Shown: positions 17,650 through 27,276 of the stretch, piece by piece
Layout: the number at the start of each line of letters is the position of its first letter
Position numbering within the stretch: position 1 is the stretch's first letter
Origin: Chloroflexota bacterium
Lineage (GTDB): Bacteria > Chloroflexota > Anaerolineae > Aggregatilineales > Phototrophicaceae
Length of the DNA stretch: 64,000 bases
Direction: 5' to 3'
NCBI GenBank assembly: GCA_011523735.1
Contig: WTGB01000083.1
Location: 5,158 to 69,157 of the forward strand
The notes under the pieces: generated by a model
What the model was told of the DNA's origin: nothing
The model's input: the letters and a program-made list of their open reading frames with translations, nothing else
Databases searched by the model: none
Program-made: the position numbers and the translations under genes

Positions 17650-18525
17650 TCAAGCTCCACGATCGCGCCGATTGGCGAATACATAGACCAGCAGCGACAG
17701 CATCACCACGGCCATCATCACAACCGACAGCGCGGAACCAAGTGGCATATTACCCGAGCCGCCGAACTGATTGTTGATCAAGTTTCCGATCATCAGTCCT
17801 TTGGTGCCGCCCAGCAGATCCGGCGTCACAAATGCGCCGACTGAGGGGATGAAGACCAGCGCGCAGCCCGCGAGGACGCCTGGCATCGTCAAGGGCAGGA
17901 CGATGCGCAGGAAGGTGCGGATGTCATTGGCGCCCAGGTCATGCGCCGCGTCGACATAGCGGAAGTTGAAGCGCTCGACCGAGGCGAATATCGGCAAGAC
18001 CATGAAAGGCAGAAAGCCATAGACCAAGCCTATCAGGACGGCGAGTTGCGTGTTCAAAAGTGGCAGCGGTTCGCTGATCAGGCCGAGGTTCAGCAAGGCG
18101 CTGTTGATCGTGCCTTCTTCGCCGAGCAGGATGCGCCAGGCATAGGTGCGGATGAGGAAGTTGGTCCAGAAGGGCAGGATGACCAGAAACAATGTAATCT
18201 GCTGCACCAGGCGCCGGCGCCGCGTGCTGATGAAAAAGGCGAGTGGATAGCCTGCGATCAGGCAGATGACGGTGGTTAACGCGGCGAGGCCGATCGAGCG
18301 TTGCAGGATGATAAAGAAGATGTCGAAGGTGCGTTCATAGTGATTCAGCGTGAAGGGCATGATCGCGACGCCGCCGCGCCCGCGGGACATGAAGCTGAAG
18401 GCCAATACAATTACAAGCGGGGTGACGAAGAAGATGACCAGCCAGAGCACTGTCGGCAATGCCAACAGCGAGCCATTCTTCCGCGCGCGACTAAGCCACC
18501 GGGGCACGATTATGAGCTGCCTCAA
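17650..18525 (-). CDS. potB: Spermidine/putrescine ABC transporter permease PotB
   Basis: About 291 residues, first gene of the potBCDA operon. The EAA-type loop reads DAAHDLGANDIRTF followed by PLTMPGVLAG, and the protein has six predicted membrane helices. The longest start is a TTG at 18525; a GTG at 18507 preceded by GAGGCAG is a good alternative. It is divergent from the GNAT gene at 18623, with 97 bp between them that must hold both promoters. Confidence 0.93.
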   Translation of the reverse strand: MRQLIIVPRWLSRARKNGSLLALPTVLWLVIFFVTPLVIVLAFSFMSRGRGGVAIMPFTLNHYERTFDIFFIILQRSIGLAALTTVICLIAGYPLAFFISTRRRRLVQQITLFLVILPFWTNFLIRTYAWRILLGEEGTINSALLNLGLISEPLPLLNTQLAVLIGLVYGFLPFMVLPIFASVERFNFRYVDAAHDLGANDIRTFLRIVLPLTMPGVLAGCALVFIPSVGAFVTPDLLGGTKGLMIGNLINNQFGGSGNMPLGSALSVVMMAVVMLSLLVYVFANRRDRGA

Positions 18526-18622
18526 CGCTATCGAGTTGCTCTAGTCTTACATTGCATAGTAACGTATCTTATGGTTAATCGCTATGTATCCGCCCGGCTG
18601 CCAGTGAGAAGGGAAACGGCAG

Positions 18623-19522
18623 ATGCCCAAGAGCGGCAAGGACAAGAAAACGCTGAAGCAAGCCCTCAACTATGACTGGCCGGAAATCCAGAAGCATCTC
18701 ATTGAAGAAAGGGCGAGAGAAGCAGCCGAAGAAAGCGGCGAAGAAGGCGATCCTTATGAACCTTATTGGACGACCAACAGCGATGGGACGCGAACCCTTC
18801 ACATGAGTCTTGATTCATGGTGGCTGCAACATTTTGACCGCGAGGATGTCATATTCGAGTTGCCGGGCATCGTTGTGATGAACAGCAAAGACTGGCATGC
18901 TGGGGATGCCGCCTGGACCCTGCGCGAAGCTTACGGCGTAGGCCGAGACGAAGACTGTGACGATTGCTTCAGCGAGGAAGATATCGCCACCCACGTCGAA
19001 CTGTTCCCGGAGGGTCAATTCACCGCATTTCGCATCAGCGGGCCGGCGGCGGGCCAGGCACTGGCTATTGCCGTCACAATGCGCACATCGCGTCCGCCGA
19101 CCGCGTCCATACTGCCCTGGCGTGAAGCCATAGGCGATATGCGGCTGGGGGCGCATGAACCCGACGGCGACTGGCTCTACGGCGTTGAGATGGCGGTGCA
19201 TCCCAATTACCAGGGTCATGGCATTGGCACCAGCCTGTATGAAGCGCGTTTTAGTCTCGTTAAATCGCTGAGTCTGCGCGGGTGGTATCTGGTTGGCATG
19301 TTAATGGGCTATCGAGATCATGCGGATGACATGGACGTGCTCGAGTATGGAAACAAGGTCATCGCGCGTGAAGTCAAAGATCCGACGGTGACGATGCAGA
19401 TGAACCGAGGCTTCCGGCCCGAGCGCGTTATTACCGACTATGTCGATGAAGCGGCGGCGGGCGACGCCGGAGTCTTGCTTGTTTGGGACAATCCCCATTT
19501 TGATCTGGAAAAGCTGACATGA
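18623..19522 (+). CDS. GNAT-family N-acetyltransferase of the polyamine cluster
   Basis: A 299-residue protein with a charged, possibly coiled N-terminus (residues 1-50) and a GNAT fold in the C-terminal two thirds: MAVHPNYQGHGIGTSLYEAR carries the Q/RxxGxG/A acetyl-CoA loop. It ends with VWDNPHF, as in the shorter paralogue at 9571. Position at the head of an amine oxidase/amidase operon and opposite the Pot transporter makes polyamine or amine acetylation a reasonable guess, but this is inference. An AAGGGAAACGGCAG stretch precedes the ATG. Its stop overlaps the next start (ATGA). Confidence 0.85.
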   Translation: MPKSGKDKKTLKQALNYDWPEIQKHLIEERAREAAEESGEEGDPYEPYWTTNSDGTRTLHMSLDSWWLQHFDREDVIFELPGIVVMNSKDWHAGDAAWTLREAYGVGRDEDCDDCFSEEDIATHVELFPEGQFTAFRISGPAAGQALAIAVTMRTSRPPTASILPWREAIGDMRLGAHEPDGDWLYGVEMAVHPNYQGHGIGTSLYEARFSLVKSLSLRGWYLVGMLMGYRDHADDMDVLEYGNKVIAREVKDPTVTMQMNRGFRPERVITDYVDEAAAGDAGVLLVWDNPHFDLEKLT

Positions 19523-20793
19523 ACGTATTGGTCATCGGCGCGGGCATCGCCGGCTTGTCGGCGGCCTTTCATCTGAAAGAAGCGGGCATTCATGCGACAG
19601 TGCTGGAAGCGCGGGATCGCATCGGCGGCCGCGTCTGGACCGATCATGATTTCGCCGGCTTCCCGGTGGAATTTGGCGCCGAGCTCATTCATGGCAAGTC
19701 AGCCGAAGTCAATACCTGGGACTGGGTAAATAAGCTGGGCTTGAGGACCTGGCACTGGAACAAGAGCGACGATTCGATGATCCGCATGGAGGACGGCGAC
19801 TGGCTGACTATGGGCGAGGCCCGCGCTCGTTCCCGCGAGCTTGATGTGACGCGCTCCTGGGAGCTTGGCGATGCGCCGGCGCCCTGCGATGATGAGGACC
19901 TCGGCACCTATCTCCGGCGTATCGGCTTTAGCCCGGCGCAACTGCGCTATGTGCAGCGTTCCTTCGCCAACGCCGAGGGTGAGAGCATGCGCTACCTCAA
20001 TGCCAAAGCTCACGCTCATCTGTTCAAAGACAGCGATGGCGAAGACGACTACAGCGACTTCCGCATCCTGGATGGCTATGACGCTTACATCACGCGGCTG
20101 GCTGAAGGGCTGGATATCCGACTTGAATGCCCGGTCGCCGAAGTAGACTGGTCGGTTGGAGTCACCCTCAAGACTGATGCTGGCGATGAGTTCCACGCCG
20201 ATGCCGCTATCGTGACCCTGCCGCTTGGCGTTCTGCAATCCGGTCGCGTACAGTTCAACCCGCCGCTTCCGCCAATAAAGCAGGAGGCTTTCGCCGGATT
20301 GAAAATGGGACCGGTGATGAAAATGGTTTATCTTTTTGATGAGCACATTCTTGATCCGGGAATCGGCGCGATCTACGCCAGGGGCAATCCACCGATGTGG
20401 TGGTCGCCGTCGCTCGGACGCGACAATTGCGCGGTCGTCTGGACCGGCTTTTTCACCGGCGACTATGCCCGTGAAATGCTGCGCCTCGGTGAAGAGGCGG
20501 CGCTGCGGAAAGGGCTCGAAACCCTGCGGGCGGAGGTCGGCAAGCCGGACTTGGAATACATAAAAGCCCGATGGGTCAATTGGCCCCAAGATGAATTCGC
20601 CCTCGGCGGATACAGCGCCTGCCTGCCCGGTCATTATGCTGCGCGCGACAAACTGGCAGCGCCGACGCCGCCGCTGTATTGGGCGGGTGAAGCGAGCGCG
20701 CCTCATCATCTTACGGCGATGGTGCATGGCGCTTATTTCACCGGGCAGCGCGCCGCTAAAGAAATACTGGATCGCGGGTGGCAACAATCATGA
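19519..20793 (+). CDS. Flavin-containing amine oxidase
   Basis: 424 residues with an N-terminal FAD dinucleotide fold GAGIAGLSAA (7-16), the EARDRIGGRVW motif and a C-terminal FAD-binding WAGEAS...HGAYFTGQ region, the signature of monoamine/polyamine oxidases. It would oxidise an amine to an aldehyde and ammonia or a smaller amine with O2. It overlaps both neighbours by 4 bp (ATGA junctions), so acetyltransferase, oxidase and nitrilase are translated as one unit. Substrate class is inferred from the adjacent Pot transporter. Confidence 0.92.
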   Translation: MNVLVIGAGIAGLSAAFHLKEAGIHATVLEARDRIGGRVWTDHDFAGFPVEFGAELIHGKSAEVNTWDWVNKLGLRTWHWNKSDDSMIRMEDGDWLTMGEARARSRELDVTRSWELGDAPAPCDDEDLGTYLRRIGFSPAQLRYVQRSFANAEGESMRYLNAKAHAHLFKDSDGEDDYSDFRILDGYDAYITRLAEGLDIRLECPVAEVDWSVGVTLKTDAGDEFHADAAIVTLPLGVLQSGRVQFNPPLPPIKQEAFAGLKMGPVMKMVYLFDEHILDPGIGAIYARGNPPMWWSPSLGRDNCAVVWTGFFTGDYAREMLRLGEEAALRKGLETLRAEVGKPDLEYIKARWVNWPQDEFALGGYSACLPGHYAARDKLAAPTPPLYWAGEASAPHHLTAMVHGAYFTGQRAAKEILDRGWQQS

Positions 20794-21692
20794 AGGATCT
20801 TCATATCGCCTTGACGCAGGGGCATTGGACCGGTGATCAGGAGTCGACCAAATCGCTCTATCGCGAGCTTGTCGCGGAGGCGGCCACAACCGGGGCGGGG
20901 CTGATCTGCCTGCCCGAATTCAGCATCTTGCCCTATTTCCCGGGCCTGCGCGATCCCGCCGGTTTCCGCTGGGCGGAACCCCTCCACGGCGGCGCATCCG
21001 ACCAGTTCTTCAGCGAGTTGGCGCGGGCGCATCAGGTCAGCATCATCGGCAGCCTCTTCGAGCGGGATGCCGACGGCAGCACCTGGGACACTGCCACGAT
21101 TCACGACCCGGCTGGCGAGCTCCGGGGCGTCACGCGCAAGGTGCATATACCCTCGGGCGAGGGGTATCACGAGACTGATTTTTTCGCCGGCAGCGACCAA
21201 TTCCCAGTGCATGACCTGGGCGGGATCAAGCTTGCCGCGCCGACCTGTTACGATCAGTGGTTCCCGGAGCTGGCGCGGATTTATGCTCTGGAAGGCGCCG
21301 AGTTCATTTATTATCCGACCGCGATCGGCTCCGAACCCAGCGCGCCCGACTTCGACTCGGCGGCCGCTTGGCGCACGGTGATGCGCGGGCATGCCGTCGC
21401 CAATGGCGTCTTCATCGCCGCTTGCAATCGCATCGGCAGGGAAAACTCTGTGACATTCTATGGCAGCAGCTTTATTTGTGATCCGCTGGGAAATATCCTC
21501 GCACAGGCCAGCCGAGATCGGGACGAAGTCATACACGCTGTACTGCGCGCAGCCATCCGCGAACAATACCTCGATCTTTTCCCGCTGTTGCATCAGCGCC
21601 GGCCGCAGCACTACAGCCGTTTGCTCGGTGGCATCGGGCAGGCGCCGCCGCCGCGCTGGCAAGACACTTTAAGGGGCGAAATGAGCGACTAA
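20790..21692 (+). CDS. Carbon-nitrogen hydrolase, N-carbamoylputrescine amidase-like
   Basis: This 300-residue nitrilase-superfamily protein shows the Glu-Lys-Cys triad at E43 (LPEFS), K117 (RKVHIPSGEGYHE) and C153 (PTCYDQWFPE). The YDQWFPE and KVHIP...GYHE wording matches N-carbamoylputrescine amidohydrolases (AguB), which yield putrescine, CO2 and ammonia. ATG 20790 is used because GGTGG lies just upstream and the start overlaps the oxidase stop. A beta-ureidopropionase-like role is the alternative. The neighbour genes support polyamine metabolism. Confidence 0.88.
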   Translation: MKDLHIALTQGHWTGDQESTKSLYRELVAEAATTGAGLICLPEFSILPYFPGLRDPAGFRWAEPLHGGASDQFFSELARAHQVSIIGSLFERDADGSTWDTATIHDPAGELRGVTRKVHIPSGEGYHETDFFAGSDQFPVHDLGGIKLAAPTCYDQWFPELARIYALEGAEFIYYPTAIGSEPSAPDFDSAAAWRTVMRGHAVANGVFIAACNRIGRENSVTFYGSSFICDPLGNILAQASRDRDEVIHAVLRAAIREQYLDLFPLLHQRRPQHYSRLLGGIGQAPPPRWQDTLRGEMSD

Positions 21693-21693
21693 T

Positions 21694-22575
21694 ATGTCAC
21701 GAATGGAATTTTACATCGTCGATGTCTTCACGATCGGCAGAAAGTACACCGGCAATCAGTTGGCGGTCTATCTTGGCGATCCGCCCGCTTCGCTGATGCA
21801 GCAATTGGCGAAAGAGATCAATTTCTCCGAGACGACCTTTGTGACTTCAGACATTCCCGAAAACGGCGGCTACAATGTCCGCATCTTCATGCCCGAAGTC
21901 GAAGTCGATTTCGCGGGGCATCCTGTGCTCGGCACGGCATATGTCATACGGCGCGAGTACATCAAACAGCCCGTTGAGCAGCTATTGCTCAATCTCCCTG
22001 TCGGGCAGATCCCGGTGACTTTCGGCGCTGACGGCATCATCTGGATGCGCCAGAATCCCCCGACCTTCGGCACTCGATTCGACGCCGCTGATCTCGCGCG
22101 CATACTCAATATTGACGAAAGCGACATCGACAGCCGCTTCCCCATTCAAGAGGTCTCGACCGGCATGGCTTTTGTCTTGGCGCGGATTCGTTCGCTGGCG
22201 GCCCTGCAAAAGGCAAGGGTGAACCTGGACCGCCTGCGGGCGCTGCTCGGCGCCCACGATGCCATTGCCCCCGCGATCTTCTGCACCGAGACGCTGCAGG
22301 GCGAAAATGATATTCATGTGCGCGTCTTGGATGACATCTACGGCGCGCCCGAGGATCCGGCCACCGGCAGCGCCAACGGCTGTATCGCCGGCTACCTGGT
22401 CAAATATGATGTCCTGGGCAGCGAGAAAATCGCCATCCGCAGCGAGCAAGGCTATCAAATCGGCAGACCCTCGCTGCTGCATCTTGAGGCGTGTCGAGCG
22501 GAAAACGACATCGTCATACACATCGGCGGACGCGTTGAGTTGGTCGCGCAGGGTCAACTCGCCGCCGATGATTGA
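21694..22575 (+). CDS. PhzF-family isomerase-like protein
   Basis: 293 residues of the PhzF/diaminopimelate-epimerase-like fold. The N-terminal VDVFT, GNQLAVY and NFSETTFV (with E46, the catalytic glutamate position) and the C-terminal EDPATGSANGC motif are all conserved. Most family members have unknown substrates; PhzF itself isomerises a phenazine precursor. It begins one base after the amidase stop, so it belongs to the same operon. Its role in polyamine breakdown is not evident. Confidence 0.92.
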   Translation: MSRMEFYIVDVFTIGRKYTGNQLAVYLGDPPASLMQQLAKEINFSETTFVTSDIPENGGYNVRIFMPEVEVDFAGHPVLGTAYVIRREYIKQPVEQLLLNLPVGQIPVTFGADGIIWMRQNPPTFGTRFDAADLARILNIDESDIDSRFPIQEVSTGMAFVLARIRSLAALQKARVNLDRLRALLGAHDAIAPAIFCTETLQGENDIHVRVLDDIYGAPEDPATGSANGCIAGYLVKYDVLGSEKIAIRSEQGYQIGRPSLLHLEACRAENDIVIHIGGRVELVAQGQLAADD

Positions 22576-22620
22576 TTTGGACAAGCTAATTTAGTTCACT
22601 TGCACTGGGAGGAGCAGACA

Positions 22621-23592
22621 ATGGAATACCGCATGCTTGGTCGTACGGGCGTCAAAGTGTCGTCATTGTGTTTCGGCACGATGTCATTTGGCGATATCGC
22701 TGACGAAGCCGAATCCGCGCGGATGTTCAACCGCTGCCGCGATGTCGGCATCAACTTCTTCGATTGCGCCAACACCTACGCGGGCGGCCGCTCAGAGGAG
22801 ATCCTAGGCGATCTGATCGCTGATTGTCGCGACGATATCGTGCTGACCACCAAGGTCGTATCGCGCACGGGTCCCGATGTTAACCAGGGCGGCGCCTCAC
22901 GCCGGCACATTCAGATCGCCGTCGAAGAAAGCCTGAAGCGCCTGAAGACCGATCGCATTGATGTCTACTTCCTGCATCACTATGATGCGGACACGCCGGT
23001 AGAGGAGATGATGCGCGCTCTCGACGACCTCGTGCGCCAGGGGAAAATCCTCTATCCCGCCGTCAGCAATTGGTCCGCCTGGCAGGTCATGAAAGCGCAG
23101 GGCATCGCCGCCTGTGAAGGCTTGGCGCGGATCGAAGTCCTGCAGCCGATGTATAACCTGGTCAAGCGCCAGGCGGAAGTTGAGATACTGCCGATGGCGG
23201 CGAATGAGCAAATCGGCGTCATTCCTTACAGCCCGCTCGGCGGCGGCTTGCTCACCGGCAAGTATTCGCCCGAGGCCAGACCGGATTCGGGCCGGCTCAT
23301 CGAAAACAAGATGTATCAGAAGCGTTATGGCGTTGATGACTATTATCAGTCCGCGGCCGATTTCACCGCCCAGTCCCGCGAACGGGACATGCATCCGGCC
23401 ACGCTGGCGGTCGCCTGGGTGATGGCGCATCCGGCCGTGACTGCGCCCATCATCGGCGCGCGAAACCTGTCTCAGCTTGAAGCATCGCTCGCCGCGCTGG
23501 ATGTCGAGATGACACCTGAGTGGTACGTCCAGATTTCGACGCTGTCCGCCGCACCGCCACCGGCGCACGATCGTTTGGATGAAGTAGGGTAA
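22621..23592 (+). CDS. Aldo/keto reductase
   Basis: 323 residues, (beta/alpha)8 aldo/keto reductase with the tetrad visible: D and Y in FFDCANTYAGG, K in LTTKV and H in FLHHYDAD, plus a C-terminal NADPH-binding segment IIGARNLSQL. ATG 22621 has a GGGAGGAG ribosome site about seven bases upstream, so the TTG 21 bp earlier is rejected. It could reduce an aldehyde, perhaps one from the amine oxidase encoded in the same direction, but this is inference from position. Confidence 0.92.
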   Translation: MEYRMLGRTGVKVSSLCFGTMSFGDIADEAESARMFNRCRDVGINFFDCANTYAGGRSEEILGDLIADCRDDIVLTTKVVSRTGPDVNQGGASRRHIQIAVEESLKRLKTDRIDVYFLHHYDADTPVEEMMRALDDLVRQGKILYPAVSNWSAWQVMKAQGIAACEGLARIEVLQPMYNLVKRQAEVEILPMAANEQIGVIPYSPLGGGLLTGKYSPEARPDSGRLIENKMYQKRYGVDDYYQSAADFTAQSRERDMHPATLAVAWVMAHPAVTAPIIGARNLSQLEASLAALDVEMTPEWYVQISTLSAAPPPAHDRLDEVG

Positions 23593-23656
23593 GCCAGAAT
23601 CTTGAACCATCTCGCGCGTGTTACAATGCGAATCAGAACACGAACGGGAGTAGAGT

Positions 23657-24508
23657 ATGAATACCGTCCGCGCGGCCTTTGCTAACACGACACGTATCGT
23701 TCACATCGCGCTGTGGCTGACGATACCAGCCAGCTTGTGGCTGTGGTTGTTGACTGCGCCAGCGCCCCAGCCGCGCGCTTGCGAGCCATATTGCGGCTGG
23801 TATGAAGGCAACGTTCTGGAAGTTTCTGAAGCTGCGTTTTTCTGGATTGTGATGATTCTGCTTTTGGTGGGCTTCTTGGTCTACGCTTGCTGGATCGCCG
23901 GGTATTGTTTTGACGTTCTCAAACGCGTAATGGCGGGCAATCGGATGCTGCCGCTACCACATCGTGGTTACCTGCGTCAGGGAGGCGAGCTCTTTTGGTA
24001 CAGCCTGGGTTTTTGGGCGCCCGCCATCTTTGTGTTCATTTGCGTCAGTTTGGTATTCGATGCGATTCGCTCAGAATTTACCGTGCACGCTACCTGGCAT
24101 GTGATAGCGCTGACACTTGCGATTATGCCGGTAATTCTGTGGGGTAATCTGGTCGGCATCGCGCGTTACGCCGCCCTTGGCGACCGCTCGTTGATCTGTC
24201 GGCGCTGGGAGAATACCCGGCTGGCGTTGACGAACTTCATCGAAACCGTTGTGTTTTCTTCCGCGATATTTGTATTGGTGATGGTCTGCGCGACCGCGAT
24301 TTCGCAGGCGCCTGTGTTGCTCGACGAATTGCAAGTCACTGACCTGCTCGCCGAGGCTGCGATCGCTTCCTTCGCCTGCTTCTTCGTCCTGCTATGTTCC
24401 AGTATTTTCTCCAGCCACGTAGTCGCGCTATACGCCAAGTGGATCGGTATAGGCAGCAATCTCAATCACGGCGCGACAGGTGGTTATAGCAAGATGCCGC
24501 GCGGGTAG
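23657..24508 (+). CDS. Membrane protein, first of four tandem DUF4013-like paralogues
   Basis: 283 residues with about six hydrophobic segments. It carries the family words GYCFDVLKRVMAG followed by LP, NLVGIARYAALGDRS and a final HVVALYAKWIGI. The same three positions are filled by similar words in the three genes that follow. An extracellular loop after the first helix contains two cysteines (CEPYC). Function is unknown. This copy is the most divergent of the set. Confidence 0.75.
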   Translation: MNTVRAAFANTTRIVHIALWLTIPASLWLWLLTAPAPQPRACEPYCGWYEGNVLEVSEAAFFWIVMILLLVGFLVYACWIAGYCFDVLKRVMAGNRMLPLPHRGYLRQGGELFWYSLGFWAPAIFVFICVSLVFDAIRSEFTVHATWHVIALTLAIMPVILWGNLVGIARYAALGDRSLICRRWENTRLALTNFIETVVFSSAIFVLVMVCATAISQAPVLLDELQVTDLLAEAAIASFACFFVLLCSSIFSSHVVALYAKWIGIGSNLNHGATGGYSKMPRG

Positions 24509-24569
24509 TATATCAGCGCATTGTGTTAAAATAGCAGCTATCCCAAGTTCAAGTTATCGAGGTCAAAAT

Positions 24570-25439
24570 ATGAACTTCTCACGCGCCTTTAGGTATCCAT
24601 TACAAAATCTCCCCAAGGTGATCAGCATCGTATTAGTCTTGACGATCGCCTTGTCGATTTGCCTGGGTCTAATCGTAAACAGCTATGACTGGTCGCCGCT
24701 CGTGGCAATGCTTTATGGCATTGACCTGGGCGCGGGCTACTCAAACGAGCTGCAGCCATTCAGTTGGTCCGCCTGGTTTGGGGTGTTGGGGCTGCTTGTC
24801 GTGGCGGTCATCTCCGGCTTCTGGCTCTCCGGCTACAGCGTGGAAGTGGTCCGCTCGGTGATGAACGGCAGCGAGACCATGCCCGCCATCCAATTCAGGC
24901 GAAACTTGAAAGACGGCTTCTATCTGTTCGTCTCGGGCGTCGCGTACGGGCTTCTCTTCGCTGGCTTGATGTTGGTCGCATTTACATTTCTCGGTTTGAC
25001 CGGTTCGCCTGACGGCATGAACGTCATCGTTGTGTTGGCATCGGTGATTGTGGCAATCGTCGCCCTTGCGTTCATGGGTTGGGCTTACCTGATCGGCATG
25101 GCGCGCTTCGCCGCCGAGGGCGATTATAAGGCTTCTTGGCAGGTGTTCCGCAATATACGACTGGCGCGCGAAAACTGGCGCGGCGGCCTAACGCTGCTGC
25201 TGTACATGATTGCCTTGACGCTCATCTACGGCGTCGTGCGCAGCCTGGTCGATGCCGCCTTGGGTGGGCTCACGGGCGGCTTTGACATAGTCAGCATCGC
25301 TTTGTGGATCATTGTCTATTACATCTTCAATTTGATGCAGCACTTCTCTACGCAACACTTAATCGCCCAATTCGGGACGGAAATCGGCATCCGCAGCGAT
25401 TATTACGATCCCGAGAAGGAAAAGCACGATTTTGCCTAG
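24570..25439 (+). CDS. DUF4013-like membrane protein, second tandem paralogue
   Basis: 289 residues. It opens with FSRAFRYPLQN and has about six membrane segments, the GYSVEVVRSVMNG...MP motif, AYLIGMARFAAEGDY and a closing QHFSTQHLIAQFGTEIG. These closely match the fourth paralogue at 26428. ATG 24570 is chosen because it begins at the conserved F-S-x-A-F-x-Y-P-L start. The DUF4013 label is from pattern resemblance, and no biochemical role is known. Confidence 0.85.
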   Translation: MNFSRAFRYPLQNLPKVISIVLVLTIALSICLGLIVNSYDWSPLVAMLYGIDLGAGYSNELQPFSWSAWFGVLGLLVVAVISGFWLSGYSVEVVRSVMNGSETMPAIQFRRNLKDGFYLFVSGVAYGLLFAGLMLVAFTFLGLTGSPDGMNVIVVLASVIVAIVALAFMGWAYLIGMARFAAEGDYKASWQVFRNIRLARENWRGGLTLLLYMIALTLIYGVVRSLVDAALGGLTGGFDIVSIALWIIVYYIFNLMQHFSTQHLIAQFGTEIGIRSDYYDPEKEKHDFA

Positions 25440-25496
25440 CCGATGTAGAGGCAAAGTCCAACTCGTCTTGCAGACAGGCACGGCTGAGACATAAGT

Positions 25497-26327
25497 TTGC
25501 TAAAGGCATTATGCTTTCCCTTGCGCAAGCCATCTCGCTTGCTTTCGCTCGCGTTGATGCAGAGCGTCTTGCTATGGCTGCTATTCTCTGTGATTGACCT
25601 CTCAGAGGATCACCCATTTGATTGGGGAGCGCTCGTCGTTACTTTGCTCCTGGTTCTCGTCCTATTTGTCAACGTGAACTGGATGCACAATTATCTGGCG
25701 AGTTCGTTGCGGTGCACGTATTCCGGGCGGATGTCATTACCACGTTTGGCCTTTTGCCATTTTCATGTAATCGGTTTTCGCCCGGCAGTTTCATCGGTGG
25801 TGCTATCTGTTTATTTTCTTCTCTTCCTGGCTGTGACACAGATGCTGCCCTTCCCGCTTCAGGATTATCACTTCGCGCCCGGTGGTATGTCGCTTGGCGA
25901 AGCGCTCAATCGCCTGGCTGCCGATGTTATAGCTGTTCTGCTGGTGGTCTCAATTACGCTGATCTATTTCGTCGGCCTTGCCCGTTTTGCCGCGGAAGGA
26001 CGCAGCCCAGCATTCGCCGCGCTCAAGGCGAACTTGCGCATGTTGCTCAACAACAAGCGCGCAACGCTACGGCGTGTCTTGCGGCAACTTGTGATAATGG
26101 GCATCGCGGCGCTCGTCTTTTACTTTGGAGCAGAGGTCGTCTACGAGATCTGGCCAAGCGGATTGGACGATCCGACTGAAGGTTTGCACGCCGCGATTAC
26201 GATGGCGGTTGCGTTGTTTGTCGCTTTATGTGTCCTGCTGTATTTCTGGTATGCCAGCGCTCATCTTGTGGCGCAGTATGCAATCAAGATAGGCCTTGCC
26301 CCTCCGCAGCATAAGCGCAGCAGCTAA
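25497..26327 (+). CDS. DUF4013-like membrane protein, third tandem paralogue (TTG start)
   Basis: 276 residues if started at the TTG at 25497, which gives LKALCFPLRKPSRLLSL, the counterpart of the FSRAFRYPLQN opening of its neighbours. The family words are FVGLARFAAEGRS and SAHLVAQYAIKIGL; the 'GYSVEVVR' position is altered to a NWMHNYLASSLRCTYSG segment. It has about six membrane helices. It differs most from the second and fourth copies in the N-terminal half, so it may have a distinct partner. Confidence 0.75.
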   Translation: MLKALCFPLRKPSRLLSLALMQSVLLWLLFSVIDLSEDHPFDWGALVVTLLLVLVLFVNVNWMHNYLASSLRCTYSGRMSLPRLAFCHFHVIGFRPAVSSVVLSVYFLLFLAVTQMLPFPLQDYHFAPGGMSLGEALNRLAADVIAVLLVVSITLIYFVGLARFAAEGRSPAFAALKANLRMLLNNKRATLRRVLRQLVIMGIAALVFYFGAEVVYEIWPSGLDDPTEGLHAAITMAVALFVALCVLLYFWYASAHLVAQYAIKIGLAPPQHKRSS

Positions 26328-26427
26328 CTTTCAGGAGCTTAAGTCAATCATGTGGCTCGTAGGTGCGGCTTAGATGAGTGGGTGCTAGAATTGGCGAAGC
26401 AAAACAATAGGTAACGTGAGGCAATAA

Positions 26428-27276
26428 ATGAGCTTTTCAAAGGCATTTAAGTATCCTCTGAACAGTTTCGGCGATGTCTTCTCCCTGGTGCTAATATTGA
26501 CAATCGCCGTCGCCGTATTCCTCGGCGTCGCGCTCAATTCTTACGATTGGACGCCGATCCTGGCGGAGATATATGATCTGGATCCGAACGAATACTATAT
26601 CGGCGAGCCGGAACCGCTGAATGGCATGGCGGCATTCGGATTATTGGGCGCTCTGGTTGTCTTCATCGTTGAGGGCTTCTGGCTCTCCGGTTACAGCATT
26701 GAAGTTATCCGCGCCGTGATGAGCGAAGTGGAATTAATGCCCAAAATTGACTTCGGACGTAATGTGAAAGACGGCATTTACTTGTTCGCTTCGAGCCTGG
26801 TCTACTGGATCATCTTCTTCGTAATAATTGTCGTCAGTATGCTCGCGCACAAGCTGACGCAAGCGAACGCCATCGTGACAGTGGTAGCGGTCGTAGTCAC
26901 CGTGGTTGCCGTGGCGCTCATGGGATGGGCTTACCTGATCGGCATGGCGCGCTTCGCCGTCGACCGGGATTACAGATCCGCCTGGCAGATTCGGGAGAAT
27001 CTGCTGCGCGCGCGCAAACACTGGCCAAATGGCGCGAGCCTGCTCTTGTATATGGTGGCGCTTAGCTTCGTCTACGGCATTTTCCGCGGCATTGTTGAGG
27101 GCATTTTTGGCGGCGTCACCGGTATGATTGGCATCACACTGTCCATCGTCATCTATTACTTTTTCAATCTGTTTCAACACTTCTCGACGCAGCACTTAAT
27201 CGCCCATTTCGCTATCGAAATCGGACTCAGTACTGATAATGTCATTCAGGAAAAAGCGAAGGTGGATTATGCCTGA
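26428..27276 (+). CDS. DUF4013-like membrane protein, fourth tandem paralogue
   Basis: 282 residues, highly similar to the second copy throughout: FSKAFKYPLNSFGDV start, NSYDWTPILAEIYDLD, GYSIEVIRAVMSE...MP, AYLIGMARFAVDRDY and QHFSTQHLIAHFAIEIG. About six membrane segments. The coding end overlaps the converging SRPBCC gene by 10 bp. As with its relatives, function is not known. Confidence 0.85.
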   Translation: MSFSKAFKYPLNSFGDVFSLVLILTIAVAVFLGVALNSYDWTPILAEIYDLDPNEYYIGEPEPLNGMAAFGLLGALVVFIVEGFWLSGYSIEVIRAVMSEVELMPKIDFGRNVKDGIYLFASSLVYWIIFFVIIVVSMLAHKLTQANAIVTVVAVVVTVVAVALMGWAYLIGMARFAVDRDYRSAWQIRENLLRARKHWPNGASLLLYMVALSFVYGIFRGIVEGIFGGVTGMIGITLSIVIYYFFNLFQHFSTQHLIAHFAIEIGLSTDNVIQEKAKVDYA

